Shown here: in pieces, positions 8,288-16,331 of the stretch
Numbering within the stretch: position 1 is the first letter of the stretch
Layout: the number at the start of each line of letters is the position of its first letter
Source: an uncultured Eggerthella sp.
GTDB taxonomy: Bacteria > Actinomycetota > Coriobacteriia > Coriobacteriales > Eggerthellaceae
Direction: 5' to 3'
Assembly: GCA_959607715.1 (NCBI GenBank)
Contig: CAUHNN010000003.1
Coordinates: forward strand, 62,001-126,000
Length of the DNA: 64,000 bases
Made by a program: the position numbers and the translations under genes
Notes under the pieces: generated by a model
Databases searched by the model: none
The model's input: the letters and a program-made list of their open reading frames with translations, nothing else
What the model was told of the DNA's origin: nothing

Positions 8288-8567
8288 GTCCAATAGGTAA
8301 ATGCCGATACAAGAACGAGTGTTTTATAGGACTCCTCTATTAATGGTCGATATGCTAACTAATTAATAATTACACAGAATCATTTACCCAGATGAGAGCT
8401 GAAAACGCTCGAAGAGCATCGCAGTGGCGGCAAAGACGCCGCTCGCTTTGCGGCATCGACCGCTGACCCCTAGGGGGAGCGCACGACCACGGATAATAAT
8501 CAAGTCGCAACAACGATAGAACCCACCTATAGAAGGGTAGGCATAGAGCGAACATATCCTATTGGAC
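8288..8567. promoter_or_regulatory. Divergent control region with symmetric GTCCAATAGG elements
   Basis: GTCCAATAGG at 8288-8297 and its exact reverse complement CCTATTGGAC at 8558-8567 lie each 113 bases from the start codon of the dehydrogenase gene on their side. In promoter orientation each contains TTGGAC, which could be a -35 box or an operator overlapping it. The stretch 8176-8679 contains no convincing gene. A small hairpin GGAGCC/GGCTCC (8639-8655) lies in the leader of the plus-strand gene. Confidence 0.5.
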
Positions 8568-8679
8568 AGGGTTTCAGCCGTGAATGATAAACTTTCTCCT
8601 AGCGGAATATCCGGAATCTGCCGCATAAGGGTTAAGCAGGAGCCGTTATGGCTCCATCACAAACCGATTAGGAGGGTTT

Positions 8680-9903
8680 ATGAATCCGAATGCAACCATC
8701 ACCGACGAGCAGTTCAAGGCGTACCTCAAGAAGGTCCGCGACATGGTCGAAGGTCCTTACACTGAATGGCAGAAGGAGATCGAGGTAACCAACACGTTCC
8801 CCGAGAAGTTCTACCAGTCCAACATCGACAACGATATCTATCGTTACTCTCTCCCCGTCGAGTTCGGCGGCTGGGGCCTTTCCGAGAAGGAAATCCTCCA
8901 GGTCCAGGAAGAGTTCTCCCGTGGTCCTTCGGGCATGCGTATGCACATGCACTACGCTTCCGACCTCAACTGGCGCATCCTCAACGACTTCGGTACCGAG
9001 GAAGTCAAGGCTGAGTACATGCCCAAGTTCCAGGACAAGACCATCTTCACCAACTTCGCTCTGACCGAGAAGACCGGCGGCACCGGTGCTGACCTGCACT
9101 CCACCGCTGTCTGGGACGAGGAAAAGGGCAAGTGGATCCTCAACGGCGAGAAGTGGCTCATTTCCCACACCGACTGCTCCCAGTGGTCCTACGTCATCTG
9201 CGTTACCGACCCCGATAAGGTTGGCGACGAGCGTCTTTCCGCTTTCTTCGTTGACATGAGCCTCCCCGGCTTCGAGCTCATCCCCATGCCTCACATGATG
9301 GGCTGCCGTGGCTCCGGTCACACCGGTCTTAAGTTCACCAACGTCGAGATTGAGCCCAAGTTCATGCTCGGCAAGCGCGGTGAGGGCATGAAGGTTGCTA
9401 TGCACTCCCTCGCTGTTTCCCGCGTTCACATCGCTACCTCCAACCTCGGTATTTCTCAGCGCATGTTCGAGATGTCCATCGCTCGTGCTCGCGACCGCGT
9501 CACCTTCGGTAAGCCGATCATCAAGCGTCAGGCTATCCGCGTGAAGCTCGCTAACATGCAGATGATGATCCATGCTCTTCGCTGCATGATCATCGACTTC
9601 TGCGATGACTTCGATCTCGACAACAACGGTGAGTACGTCTCCGAGAAGGCTGCAATGTGCAAGCTGTTCTCCATCGACACCGTTCGCCTCGTCTCCGACG
9701 AGATGCTCGAGATCTTCGGTGGCGACGGCTACTTCGAGGATTCTCCCTACGGTCCTACCGAGCGTCTCTACCGCGACTGCCGCGCTATGTGGCTCGAGGA
9801 GGGTGCTCCCACCGTTCAGCGCATCACCATTGCAAAGGGCATCGAGGATCACGACGGTACCCTCGAGTACCAGACCTGGTTCGCAGGCTCCAAGCTCGAC
9901 TAG
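8680..9903 (+). CDS. Acyl-CoA dehydrogenase (second, divergent)
   Basis: The protein has 407 residues and starts after TAGGAGG. It has the three-domain acyl-CoA dehydrogenase plan: an N-terminal helical domain, the middle beta domain with FALTEKTGGTGADLHS near residue 125, and the C-terminal helical domain with RARDRVTFGKPI near residue 267. The catalytic Glu region reads LEEGAPTVQR with Glu374 in place, unlike the neighbouring CaiA-like protein. Codons are biased to T and C endings (GCT, CGT, GTT), suggesting high expression. It shares a control region with the CaiA-like gene and likely works in the same pathway, with FixAB as electron partner. The substrate is not known. Confidence 0.92.
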   Translation: MNPNATITDEQFKAYLKKVRDMVEGPYTEWQKEIEVTNTFPEKFYQSNIDNDIYRYSLPVEFGGWGLSEKEILQVQEEFSRGPSGMRMHMHYASDLNWRILNDFGTEEVKAEYMPKFQDKTIFTNFALTEKTGGTGADLHSTAVWDEEKGKWILNGEKWLISHTDCSQWSYVICVTDPDKVGDERLSAFFVDMSLPGFELIPMPHMMGCRGSGHTGLKFTNVEIEPKFMLGKRGEGMKVAMHSLAVSRVHIATSNLGISQRMFEMSIARARDRVTFGKPIIKRQAIRVKLANMQMMIHALRCMIIDFCDDFDLDNNGEYVSEKAAMCKLFSIDTVRLVSDEMLEIFGGDGYFEDSPYGPTERLYRDCRAMWLEEGAPTVQRITIAKGIEDHDGTLEYQTWFAGSKLD

Positions 9904-9942
9904 TTCTCGCTCAGAGTTCAAGTTCACTTGGCATGATTCCGG

Positions 9943-9973
9943 AAAGGGAGGAAGCGAAAGCTTCCTCCCTTTT
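9943..9973 (+). terminator. Terminator after the plus-strand acyl-CoA dehydrogenase
   Basis: A 13-base stem (9943-9955 with 9960-9972) closes a GAAA tetraloop and is followed by T. It lies 40 bases after the stop. Confidence 0.92.
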
Positions 9974-10607
9974 ACTTTGCCCACTCCCCCGCCGAAACGA
10001 ACCTCGTGCAACCATCGGCACCACTCCCCCTCAAACACGTCGCCTAAGGGCACCACAACTCACGGGCACGCGCGGTTCTATTGAGCAGACCCCCTGTGAA
10101 ACAAATACCTCACCCCTAAAATCCACCTGACCCCCTTCTACAGCAAAACGAGAGTACAGGCGCCCATCAACAGCGTTCGCATCGATCGACGTTCCCGCAA
10201 TAGCTCCCAAGAGAGCCGGTGCTCTCCCTCGGCGCAACCAACGTAACCTTCTGCACGATAAAATGCGCTCAACAAAAAGGCTTGATGCATATCACCTGTG
10301 CGGGCATGTAATCCCTCAGAAGCCGCTACGCTCATCCCCACGTGCCAAATGCACCAAAGACTAGATACGCATGAAATCAGCCTTCTGGGGCCTTCATGGG
10401 ACCTCATACGGCACCTCATCCCCATAAGGCAATGTTGCCACAGCAGCCTTAACCATCCACTACGCCCTTAGGACGTCATGACGTACCAGAAGCTCCCCTG
10501 CTGATCGCATCTGCATCGCAGATCGCCCAATGCCGATCGATCAAAAACACAGTAGCGATCAGCGCATGCGCATGATACTCGATCGCTTTTCACCTTCGCG
10601 AATACGC
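9974..10607. other. 634-base gap without a recognisable gene
   Basis: I see no intact gene. Short minus-strand frames exist around 10031-10425 but have no ribosome binding site and no clear family. The residues AFYRAEGYVG in one of them recall the end of a GNAT acetyltransferase, so a decayed gene is possible but weakly supported. Confidence 0.4.
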
Positions 10608-10643
10608 AAAAAAGGCCGGCAACCGAAAGAGGTTGCCGGCCTT
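10608..10643 (-). terminator. Terminator of the first AAHS-like MFS gene
   Basis: A 13-base stem (10612-10624 with 10631-10643) is followed on the minus strand by six T. It lies 39 bases after the stop. Confidence 0.92.
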
Positions 10644-10681
10644 CACCTGCAAGGTGAACGTGATCGATTGAGCGCCTCTCG

Positions 10682-12082
10682 TTAGTCGTCGAGCAGGCCC
10701 TGAGTGATGTCTTCGAGCGTACGGCCACGCGTCTCAACGCCGAACACAGCAAGCCAGATCGCCATGCAGATAGCAATAGCGCCATTGATCAGATAAACGC
10801 CCATCGTGCCGATCGGGCTCGCAATAAGAGCTGCGATCCAGATAGGACCAAGAATCCCGCCCAGACGGCCGAATGCATTGGCCACGCCCGCGCCGCGGAT
10901 ACGGCAGGCGGTCGGGAAAGGCTCGGACAGGTAAACCGAGGCCGTGGTAACCGAATTCGTGAAGGTGCAGACGCAGACAAAGAATCCGACGATCATGACT
11001 AAGACGGGTTGATCGGTCGGCATGAGAGCCCACACGGGACCAAGGATAGCGATCAGGACGTATGTCGCGATCAAGATGGTCTTGCGGTTGACCTTCTCGA
11101 CGTAGAACGTCAGAGCACCAACGCCAACGGGGATACCCAGCTGCATGATGACCGTCATCAACGTGGAAAGCTGAACATCGAAACCGTTCTGCTTAAGGAT
11201 GGTCGGGGTCCAGGTGATGACCGTGTAGACCAGGACGTTCATGACGAAGCACAGGAACATGGCGGTGAGCGTACGGGTGATCATCTTGCGCGAGAACAGG
11301 AACGACCACGGAAGCTGATCGACGGATTCCGCCTCTTCACGCCTCTTGATCTCATCATCGGAAACAGGCTCGATCGAAGCTCCACCCGCAGCTGCCTTTT
11401 CCTCGAAGGACGAAACAATGCGGTCAGCCTCATCCGTGCGACCCATCATAGCGAGCCAACGAGGAGACTCGTTCAGGAAGAAGACGCACAGCAAAACGAC
11501 GCATGCGCCGATGATGCCGCAGATCGCGAAAACCGGACGCCAACCCGCAATGGGCAGAACGATAAGGTTAAGAACGGAAGCGGCGAGCGTACCGACGTTG
11601 CCGATCAGGCCGACGTAGGATTGGTACTTACCGCGCTTCGACGGCGGGGTGAACTCGGTGAGGGAGCTGTAACCTGCGGGGAATGCCGCGCCCAGGCCCA
11701 AGCCCATGAAGAAGCGACATCCCGTCAAGAAATTGGCGTCAGGCGCCGCAGCGGCGACGAAACAGAACACCGTGAAAATAGTCGAACAGATCAAAACCGC
11801 TTTCTTACGGCCGATGCTATCGGAAATAGCGCCCGCCATAAGACCACCGACCAGGTAACCGATCATCGTGATTGAATTGAACAGAGCAAATTGCTCCAGG
11901 CTCATCCATCCCTGATCCTGCAGGATCATACCGATAGGGCCACCTACCGCCATATCCACCGAGTCGCAGAACGTCACACCGCCCAGGAGCCACAAGATCT
12001 TCTTATGGAAGCCCGAGATCGGAAGACGGTCCATGCGAGCAGCAATGCCGTGATATGAGCTTTGCAGAGCATCCGACGCCAT
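10682..12082 (-). CDS. AAHS-like MFS transporter, paralogue 1
   Basis: The start at 12082 (MASDALQSSYHG) follows AGAGGTGG; earlier in-frame codons lack a ribosome binding site. The protein has 466 residues and about 12 membrane segments. The motif DSVDMAVGG in segment 1 and the loop AISDSIGRKKAV fit the aromatic acid:H+ symporter / sugar-porter branch of the MFS. It is very similar to, and the same length as, the product of 12794-14194. The likely role is import of an organic acid, possibly aromatic; this is inference. Confidence 0.9.
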   Translation of the reverse strand: MASDALQSSYHGIAARMDRLPISGFHKKILWLLGGVTFCDSVDMAVGGPIGMILQDQGWMSLEQFALFNSITMIGYLVGGLMAGAISDSIGRKKAVLICSTIFTVFCFVAAAAPDANFLTGCRFFMGLGLGAAFPAGYSSLTEFTPPSKRGKYQSYVGLIGNVGTLAASVLNLIVLPIAGWRPVFAICGIIGACVVLLCVFFLNESPRWLAMMGRTDEADRIVSSFEEKAAAGGASIEPVSDDEIKRREEAESVDQLPWSFLFSRKMITRTLTAMFLCFVMNVLVYTVITWTPTILKQNGFDVQLSTLMTVIMQLGIPVGVGALTFYVEKVNRKTILIATYVLIAILGPVWALMPTDQPVLVMIVGFFVCVCTFTNSVTTASVYLSEPFPTACRIRGAGVANAFGRLGGILGPIWIAALIASPIGTMGVYLINGAIAICMAIWLAVFGVETRGRTLEDITQGLLDD

Positions 12083-12485
12083 CAATCCACCTCTCTCTTC
12101 ATGGCATGGAGCGCACAAAACACGCACCCCCCTGCATCACAAGAGGAGTACGAGGTCTTGAATACGATTTCTTCATGCCTTGGACTAGTTCGCAAGCCAA
12201 TCTGGGCTCACGAAACAACATTTAAACGCATTTATACAATGTGAACTGCGTCTATAGGTATTCTTAATCGCTCATTACGTATTGTCAATAAAGATCGTAT
12301 TTCCACTCTGTTTCAGACCCCTCGTATAATTTTTTTGCATAATTCGCCCTGAATGCTCCTGGGGCATACGGACGCATCCCCTCCCTGTACGCAAAGAGCT
12401 TTTCCCGCGCCCCTCATTGCCATACGGGCATTCTCATGATTCTCTAACAGCGAGAATCAACCTCGACGCGAACTTGCCTATGGAG
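12083..12485. other. Gap upstream of MFS paralogue 1
   Basis: This AT-rich stretch holds no recognisable gene. It must contain the promoter of the minus-strand MFS gene, but I cannot place it with confidence. Confidence 0.5.
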
Positions 12486-12491
12486 TAAAAT
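12463..12491 (+). promoter_or_regulatory. Promoter of the CAU tRNA
   Basis: TCGACG (12463-12468) and TAAAAT (12486-12491) are separated by 17 bases. The inferred start, near 12498, is a few bases before the tRNA. Confidence 0.4.
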
Positions 12492-12503
12492 GAGAGTTCT
12501 GAC

Positions 12504-12578
12504 GGGCCTATAGCTCAATGGTGGAGCAGGGGACTCATAATCCTTTGGTTCTCGGTTCGAGTCCGGGTGGGCCCACCA
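12504..12578 (+). tRNA. tRNA with CAU anticodon, probably tRNA-Ile2
   Basis: The 75 bases fold as a full cloverleaf with an encoded CCA end. The acceptor pairs GGGCCTA with TGGGCCC, the D stem is GCTC/GAGC, the anticodon loop CTCATAA holds CAT, and the T loop is TTCGAGT. G1-C72 pairing excludes an initiator tRNA. The GGGCCTATAGCTCA start and the GACTCATAATC arm resemble bacterial tRNA-Ile2, whose C34 is modified to lysidine by TilS, more than elongator tRNA-Met. The anticodon alone cannot separate the two. Confidence 0.93.
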
Positions 12579-12589
12579 CAAAACGAACG

Positions 12590-12633
12590 AACCCCCGAAG
12601 CGTCGCATCGCACGCTTCGGGGGTTTCTTTTTT
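12590..12633 (+). terminator. Terminator after the CAU tRNA
   Basis: A 14-base stem (12590-12603 with 12612-12625) is followed by TTTCTTTTTT. It lies 12 bases after the tRNA. Confidence 0.92.
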
Positions 12634-12703
12634 CAACGACAAGACCGTCCCGCGAACGTCGCAAAGCGAGTCCCAGGATCCCCGTAAAGCCGATTATCCG
12701 TCG

Positions 12704-12727
12704 GGGATCGTGCTGATGCACGATCCC
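12704..12727. other. Extra hairpin between the tRNA and MFS paralogue 2
   Basis: A perfect 10-base stem GGGATCGTGC / GCACGATCCC with loop TGAT lies between two terminators. It has no T run directly after it on the plus strand. Its purpose is not clear; on the minus strand it lies beyond the MFS terminator. Confidence 0.5.
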
Positions 12728-12729
12728 GC

Positions 12730-12765
12730 AAAAAAAAGAGGAGCCCCCTCCCTAGGGGCTCCTCT
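12730..12765 (-). terminator. Terminator of MFS paralogue 2
   Basis: An 11-base stem (12737-12747 with 12755-12765) is followed on the minus strand by seven to eight T. It lies 28 bases after the stop. Confidence 0.9.
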
Positions 12766-12793
12766 ATCGTTCGACGAGGTCGAAAGGATTGCT

Positions 12794-14194
12794 CTAGTCG
12801 AGCAGGCCCTTGGTGATCTCCTCGAGCGTCTTGCCACGAGTCTCGACAGCGAAGATCGCCAGCCAGATCGCCATGAAGATGGCGAGGGCGGAGTTGATCA
12901 GGTAAGCACCGGTGGTGCCGAGCGGGCTCGCAACGAAGAACGCGATCCACATGGGGCTGAAGATACCACCGAGGCGACCGAAGGCGTTAGCAACACCAGC
13001 ACCGCGGATACGGCAAGCGGTCGGGAAGGGCTCGGACAGGTAGATAGCAGCCGTGGTGACGGAGTTGGTGAACGTGAAGACGCAGACCAGGAAGCCGAAG
13101 CCCATGACCAGCCAGGGCTGATCGGTCGGAAGCATGGACCAGACAGGACCAAGAACAGCGATCAGGATGTAGGTCACGATGAGGATGGTCTTGCGGTTGA
13201 CCTTCTCGACGTAGAAGGTGAGCAGGCCGACGCCGACCGGGATACCGAGCTGCATGACAACGGTCATGAGGGTGGAGAGGCTGGTGTCGAAGCCGTTTGC
13301 CTTCAGGATGGTCGGGGTCCAGGAGATGACCGTGTAGACCAGGACGTTCATGACGAAGCAGAGGAACATAGCGGTGAGCGTACGGGTGATCATCTTCTTC
13401 TTGAAGAGGAAGGAGATGGGCAGCTGCTCAACGGTCTCAGCCTGCTCGCGGCGCTGAATCTCCTCAACGGGAACGGGCTCGACCTTGGTGCCCTTGGCCT
13501 CGATCTTACCCTCGATGCGGGTAAGGATCTTGTCGGCCTCTTCGCCGCGGCCCATCATGGCCAGCCAACGAGGAGACTCTTCGAGGAAGAAGAAGCAGAG
13601 AACCATAACGGCGAGGCCGAGAACGCCGCAGAAGACGAAGACCTCGCGCCAACCGGCGATCGGGAGGATGACCAGATTGAGGACGGAAGCGAAGAGCGTA
13701 CCGCAGTTAGCGATCAGGCCAACATAGGACTGGTACTTACCGCGCTTCGTCGGCGGGGTGAACTCGGTGAGAGCGGAGTAACCGGCAGGGAACGCAGCGC
13801 CCAGACCGAGGCCCATGAAGAAGCGGCAAGCGGTCAGGAAGGTTGCGTCGGGAGCAGCAGCTGCAACGAAGCAGAATGCGGTGAAGACAGAACCGCAGAT
13901 CAGAACTGCCTTGCGGCGGCCGATGCCGTCGGAGATGATACCTGCAAGAAGGCCACCGATGAGGTAACCAACCATCGTGATGGAGTTGAAGAATGCGAAC
14001 TGTTCGAGGGTCATGAAGCCCTGGTCCTGAAGGACCATACCAATGGGGCCACCGACTGCCATGTCGACGGAGTCGCAGAACGTGATGCCGGCGAGCAGCC
14101 ACATGATCTTCTTGTGAAAGCCAGAGATCGGGATTCGGTCAAGACGTGCTGCGATACCGTGGAACGAGGTCTGCATAGCGTCGTTAGAAGCCAT
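12794..14194 (-). CDS. AAHS-like MFS transporter, paralogue 2
   Basis: The protein has 466 residues and aligns end to end with the product of 10682-12082 with no visible gap; most residues are identical. DSVDMAVGG, GIGRRKAV and ESPRWLAMMGR are family landmarks, and the last is typical of sugar-porter/AAHS members. Most differences lie in the central loop (EGKIEAKGTKVEPVPVEEIQ). Codon use is more biased than in paralogue 1, which suggests this is the more highly expressed copy. The substrate is unknown. Confidence 0.9.
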   Translation of the reverse strand: MASNDAMQTSFHGIAARLDRIPISGFHKKIMWLLAGITFCDSVDMAVGGPIGMVLQDQGFMTLEQFAFFNSITMVGYLIGGLLAGIISDGIGRRKAVLICGSVFTAFCFVAAAAPDATFLTACRFFMGLGLGAAFPAGYSALTEFTPPTKRGKYQSYVGLIANCGTLFASVLNLVILPIAGWREVFVFCGVLGLAVMVLCFFFLEESPRWLAMMGRGEEADKILTRIEGKIEAKGTKVEPVPVEEIQRREQAETVEQLPISFLFKKKMITRTLTAMFLCFVMNVLVYTVISWTPTILKANGFDTSLSTLMTVVMQLGIPVGVGLLTFYVEKVNRKTILIVTYILIAVLGPVWSMLPTDQPWLVMGFGFLVCVFTFTNSVTTAAIYLSEPFPTACRIRGAGVANAFGRLGGIFSPMWIAFFVASPLGTTGAYLINSALAIFMAIWLAIFAVETRGKTLEEITKGLLD

Positions 14195-14667
14195 ATCTAT
14201 CGCCTTCCTTTCTCATACATGTCTTCCCAAGAGAAGACGGGGAACAATACACCGGGAAAACAAGCAGGGAGAACCGCTTCCCCGGCAAAGCACCCGAAGG
14301 TGCCCTTTTCACCCGATTCGCGCACGGGCGCTTATCGGGCGGAAGGACAGCTTGCGTTGATCTGTTCTCCGGTTGATTCCAGACCTTCACAAAATGTCCG
14401 TTAGTAATATTTGAACACTTTCAAAATTTATTCCAATCGCTACTCCCGATTGAAACCTATGAGTCTATAGTTTGAGCCTATCGGTCGTATAAAACCGCTT
14501 GCAGAACACGTTCCAACTGGTAAGGTTTTCATCAAATTAGAAAAGATGATGGGTGTTTTCGCCCTCGAGATTATGAACCTGTTCGAACGTTGAACCTGTC
14601 CTCGAGCAACCCTCCTTTCTTTTCTTATTAAGTTAGTAGAATCTCCCCCTTATGAAAGAGTCCCACC
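14195..14667. promoter_or_regulatory. Divergent control region between MFS paralogue 2 and a membrane protein
   Basis: The 473 bases hold no gene that I recognise. A direct repeat TGAACCTGT (14574-14582 and 14591-14599) flanks the palindrome GTTCGAAC (14581-14588). A smaller inverted repeat CAATCG/CGATTG lies at 14434-14452. These are candidate regulator sites only. Confidence 0.35.
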
Positions 14668-15279
14668 ATGCGCTTTCGCCCTCGCTCCAAAGATCAAAGC
14701 AAAGCCCTCAACCCCGAGCCGGCACCTGAGAAGAAACCGCTCGTCATCAACTTCGACAAAGACGGCGAGCGCATCGGCGACGACGGCTACACCATGACCC
14801 CCGTCCGCAAGAGGATGCACCATGCCTTCAATGTTGCGTTCGCCTGGGGCATCCTCTGCGTCGTCATCACCATCGGCTGCACGATCGCCGCCTATGCGCA
14901 GGGGCAGCAGTACCTTGACTGGGAGCTCGTCGCCGTCGGCGGCAACCAATTCATGGGCCACTCCGCCTCCCTACTCCTTCGCTACGAAGCACTGCTCGGT
15001 CTCTTCACCGCCGTCATGGGCCCGGTGATCAGCATCCAGGGATTCGGCTGGTTCTACGACCGTCGCCCGATGACCGCGACCGCCATCATCATGGGCGTCA
15101 CGGCCGCCGCGTCGCTTACCTATCAGATCGGCTCGCTCGTCTTCGTCGGCGTCCCCGATCCCCTTTCCCTCATCACGCTTCTCATCCTGGCCTTCATCGC
15201 CTTCTCGATGCGCCAGGTCATCAAAGAACGCCCCACCCTCAAGAAGGCGAAGGTCGCTTCCTCGGTGGTCAAGCAGTAA
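14668..15279 (+). CDS. Four-segment membrane protein, unknown function
   Basis: I do not recognise a family. The 203-residue protein has a charged N-terminal cytoplasmic stretch (residues 1-50, rich in K, D and E) and four hydrophobic segments near residues 52-77, 101-126, 135-160 and 165-184, then a basic tail. The ribosome binding site is weak (GAAAGAG). It is divergent from MFS paralogue 2 and has its own terminator at 15319-15374, so it is a single-gene unit. Confidence 0.75.
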   Translation: MRFRPRSKDQSKALNPEPAPEKKPLVINFDKDGERIGDDGYTMTPVRKRMHHAFNVAFAWGILCVVITIGCTIAAYAQGQQYLDWELVAVGGNQFMGHSASLLLRYEALLGLFTAVMGPVISIQGFGWFYDRRPMTATAIIMGVTAAASLTYQIGSLVFVGVPDPLSLITLLILAFIAFSMRQVIKERPTLKKAKVASSVVKQ

Positions 15280-15318
15280 ACGTTCGCTCGAAACAATCCT
15301 CTTTCGGAGCATCCTACG

Positions 15319-15374
15319 ACCTCCCTTTCCCTCGACGCGGTAAACGGCGTCAGCGGGAGGGGAGGTCTTCTTTT
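15319..15374 (+). terminator. Terminator after the four-segment membrane protein
   Basis: A long imperfect stem (GACCTCCC from 15319 pairs with GGGAGGTC ending at 15367, with inner pairing of GACGC and GCGTC) is followed by TTCTTTT. Confidence 0.75.
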
Positions 15375-15460
15375 GCCTGATGACGAGTGAACAACGACCT
15401 ACCTTCACGCAAAACGCGATCGACTATGATGCAGCTACCATGAAACGCGAAGGAGACCCT

Positions 15461-16219
15461 ATGCCACGGAACACGCCTCGCCCACCCCGCCAACCATCCC
15501 TCGCCGCTAACGTGACGAACGCCGCCAAGCAAGCAGCAGGAATCGCGAAAGCAACCTCACCCGTCGTCGCGAAGGCCGCACGTGACGTCGCTCCGCTCAT
15601 CGCTGAACAAGCGAAGAAAGCAGCGCCGATCGTGGTCGACGGCACACGAAAAGCCGCCCCCATCGCCAAGGAGGTAGCTGGAGCGGTCGGCAAAACAGCT
15701 GCTGACGCAAGTAAAATCGCCGCAGGAGTCGTCGCAGTCGGCATCGAGAAAGCCAAGGAAGCGAAATCGGCGCAACACGACGGCCCCATAGAGGCGAACG
15801 CGTATGTCGTCTCGAGCGAGCGCGCCTGCGCGTCGAGCGGCACTTCCCCGCATGGCGACGGCGAACCAAGGACGCAGACCCCGAAAATCGGCTCCGTTCC
15901 TCCACTGTCCGACGATCCGTCCGCGTCCAAGAACACCGAGGGCACGAGCGCGAAAGGCGTCGCGCAGATGATCGGAGGCGCGGCCATCGCAGCGGCGGGC
16001 GTTCCGATGCTTATTCTTCCGGGGCCAGGCGTTGCGGCCATCGCCGGAGGAGCGGCGCTTGCCGCCAAAGGGGCGCGCACCGCATTCGGGATGAAGAACC
16101 CCTCACCCTGCGCTGACCGTCGAGAAGCAAAAGACGCACCGCCGTCGAGCGCCTCGACGTTTCCCTCGCAAGCCGCAGAGCGCTCGGTGCCAGGCCCCGT
16201 GCCCGACCCGAACGCCTAG
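15461..16219 (+). CDS. Alanine-rich protein with PGPG hydrophobic hairpin
   Basis: The start at 15461 (MPRNTPRPP) follows AAGGAG by six bases; in-frame ATGs at 15440 and 15380 lack this. The protein has 252 residues. Residues 15-105 are Ala/Lys-rich repeats of the type KAAPIVVDGTRKAAPIAKE and should form an amphipathic helix. Residues 120-165 are a polar linker. Residues 168-205 form a glycine-rich hydrophobic hairpin around PGPG, like small PGPGW-type membrane proteins. A Pro/Ser-rich tail follows. I do not know its function; association with the membrane is likely. Confidence 0.7.
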   Translation: MPRNTPRPPRQPSLAANVTNAAKQAAGIAKATSPVVAKAARDVAPLIAEQAKKAAPIVVDGTRKAAPIAKEVAGAVGKTAADASKIAAGVVAVGIEKAKEAKSAQHDGPIEANAYVVSSERACASSGTSPHGDGEPRTQTPKIGSVPPLSDDPSASKNTEGTSAKGVAQMIGGAAIAAAGVPMLILPGPGVAAIAGGAALAAKGARTAFGMKNPSPCADRREAKDAPPSSASTFPSQAAERSVPGPVPDPNA

Positions 16220-16250
16220 CGCCGACCTTCGCCACCCAACACCCTTTCCG

Positions 16251-16288
16251 AAAAAAAACGGAGGCAGCTCACACTGAACTGCCTCCGT
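16251..16288 (-). terminator. Terminator of trpS
   Basis: A 10-base stem (16258-16267 with 16279-16288) is followed on the minus strand by a run of eight T. It lies 44 bases after the trpS stop. Confidence 0.9.
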
Positions 16289-16331
16289 CGCATGACCGAA
16301 GGTTCAATCCCTCGATGCCCCGCGGCATCGA

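Noticed and set aside
10031..10425. Short minus-strand coding frames in the 634-base gap
   Set aside because: They lack ribosome binding sites and give no reliable match; I kept only a remark on possible gene decay.
12518..14404. A 628-codon plus-strand frame that begins inside the tRNA
   Set aside because: It starts within tRNA sequence and is antisense to the MFS gene. The content is low-complexity and charged.
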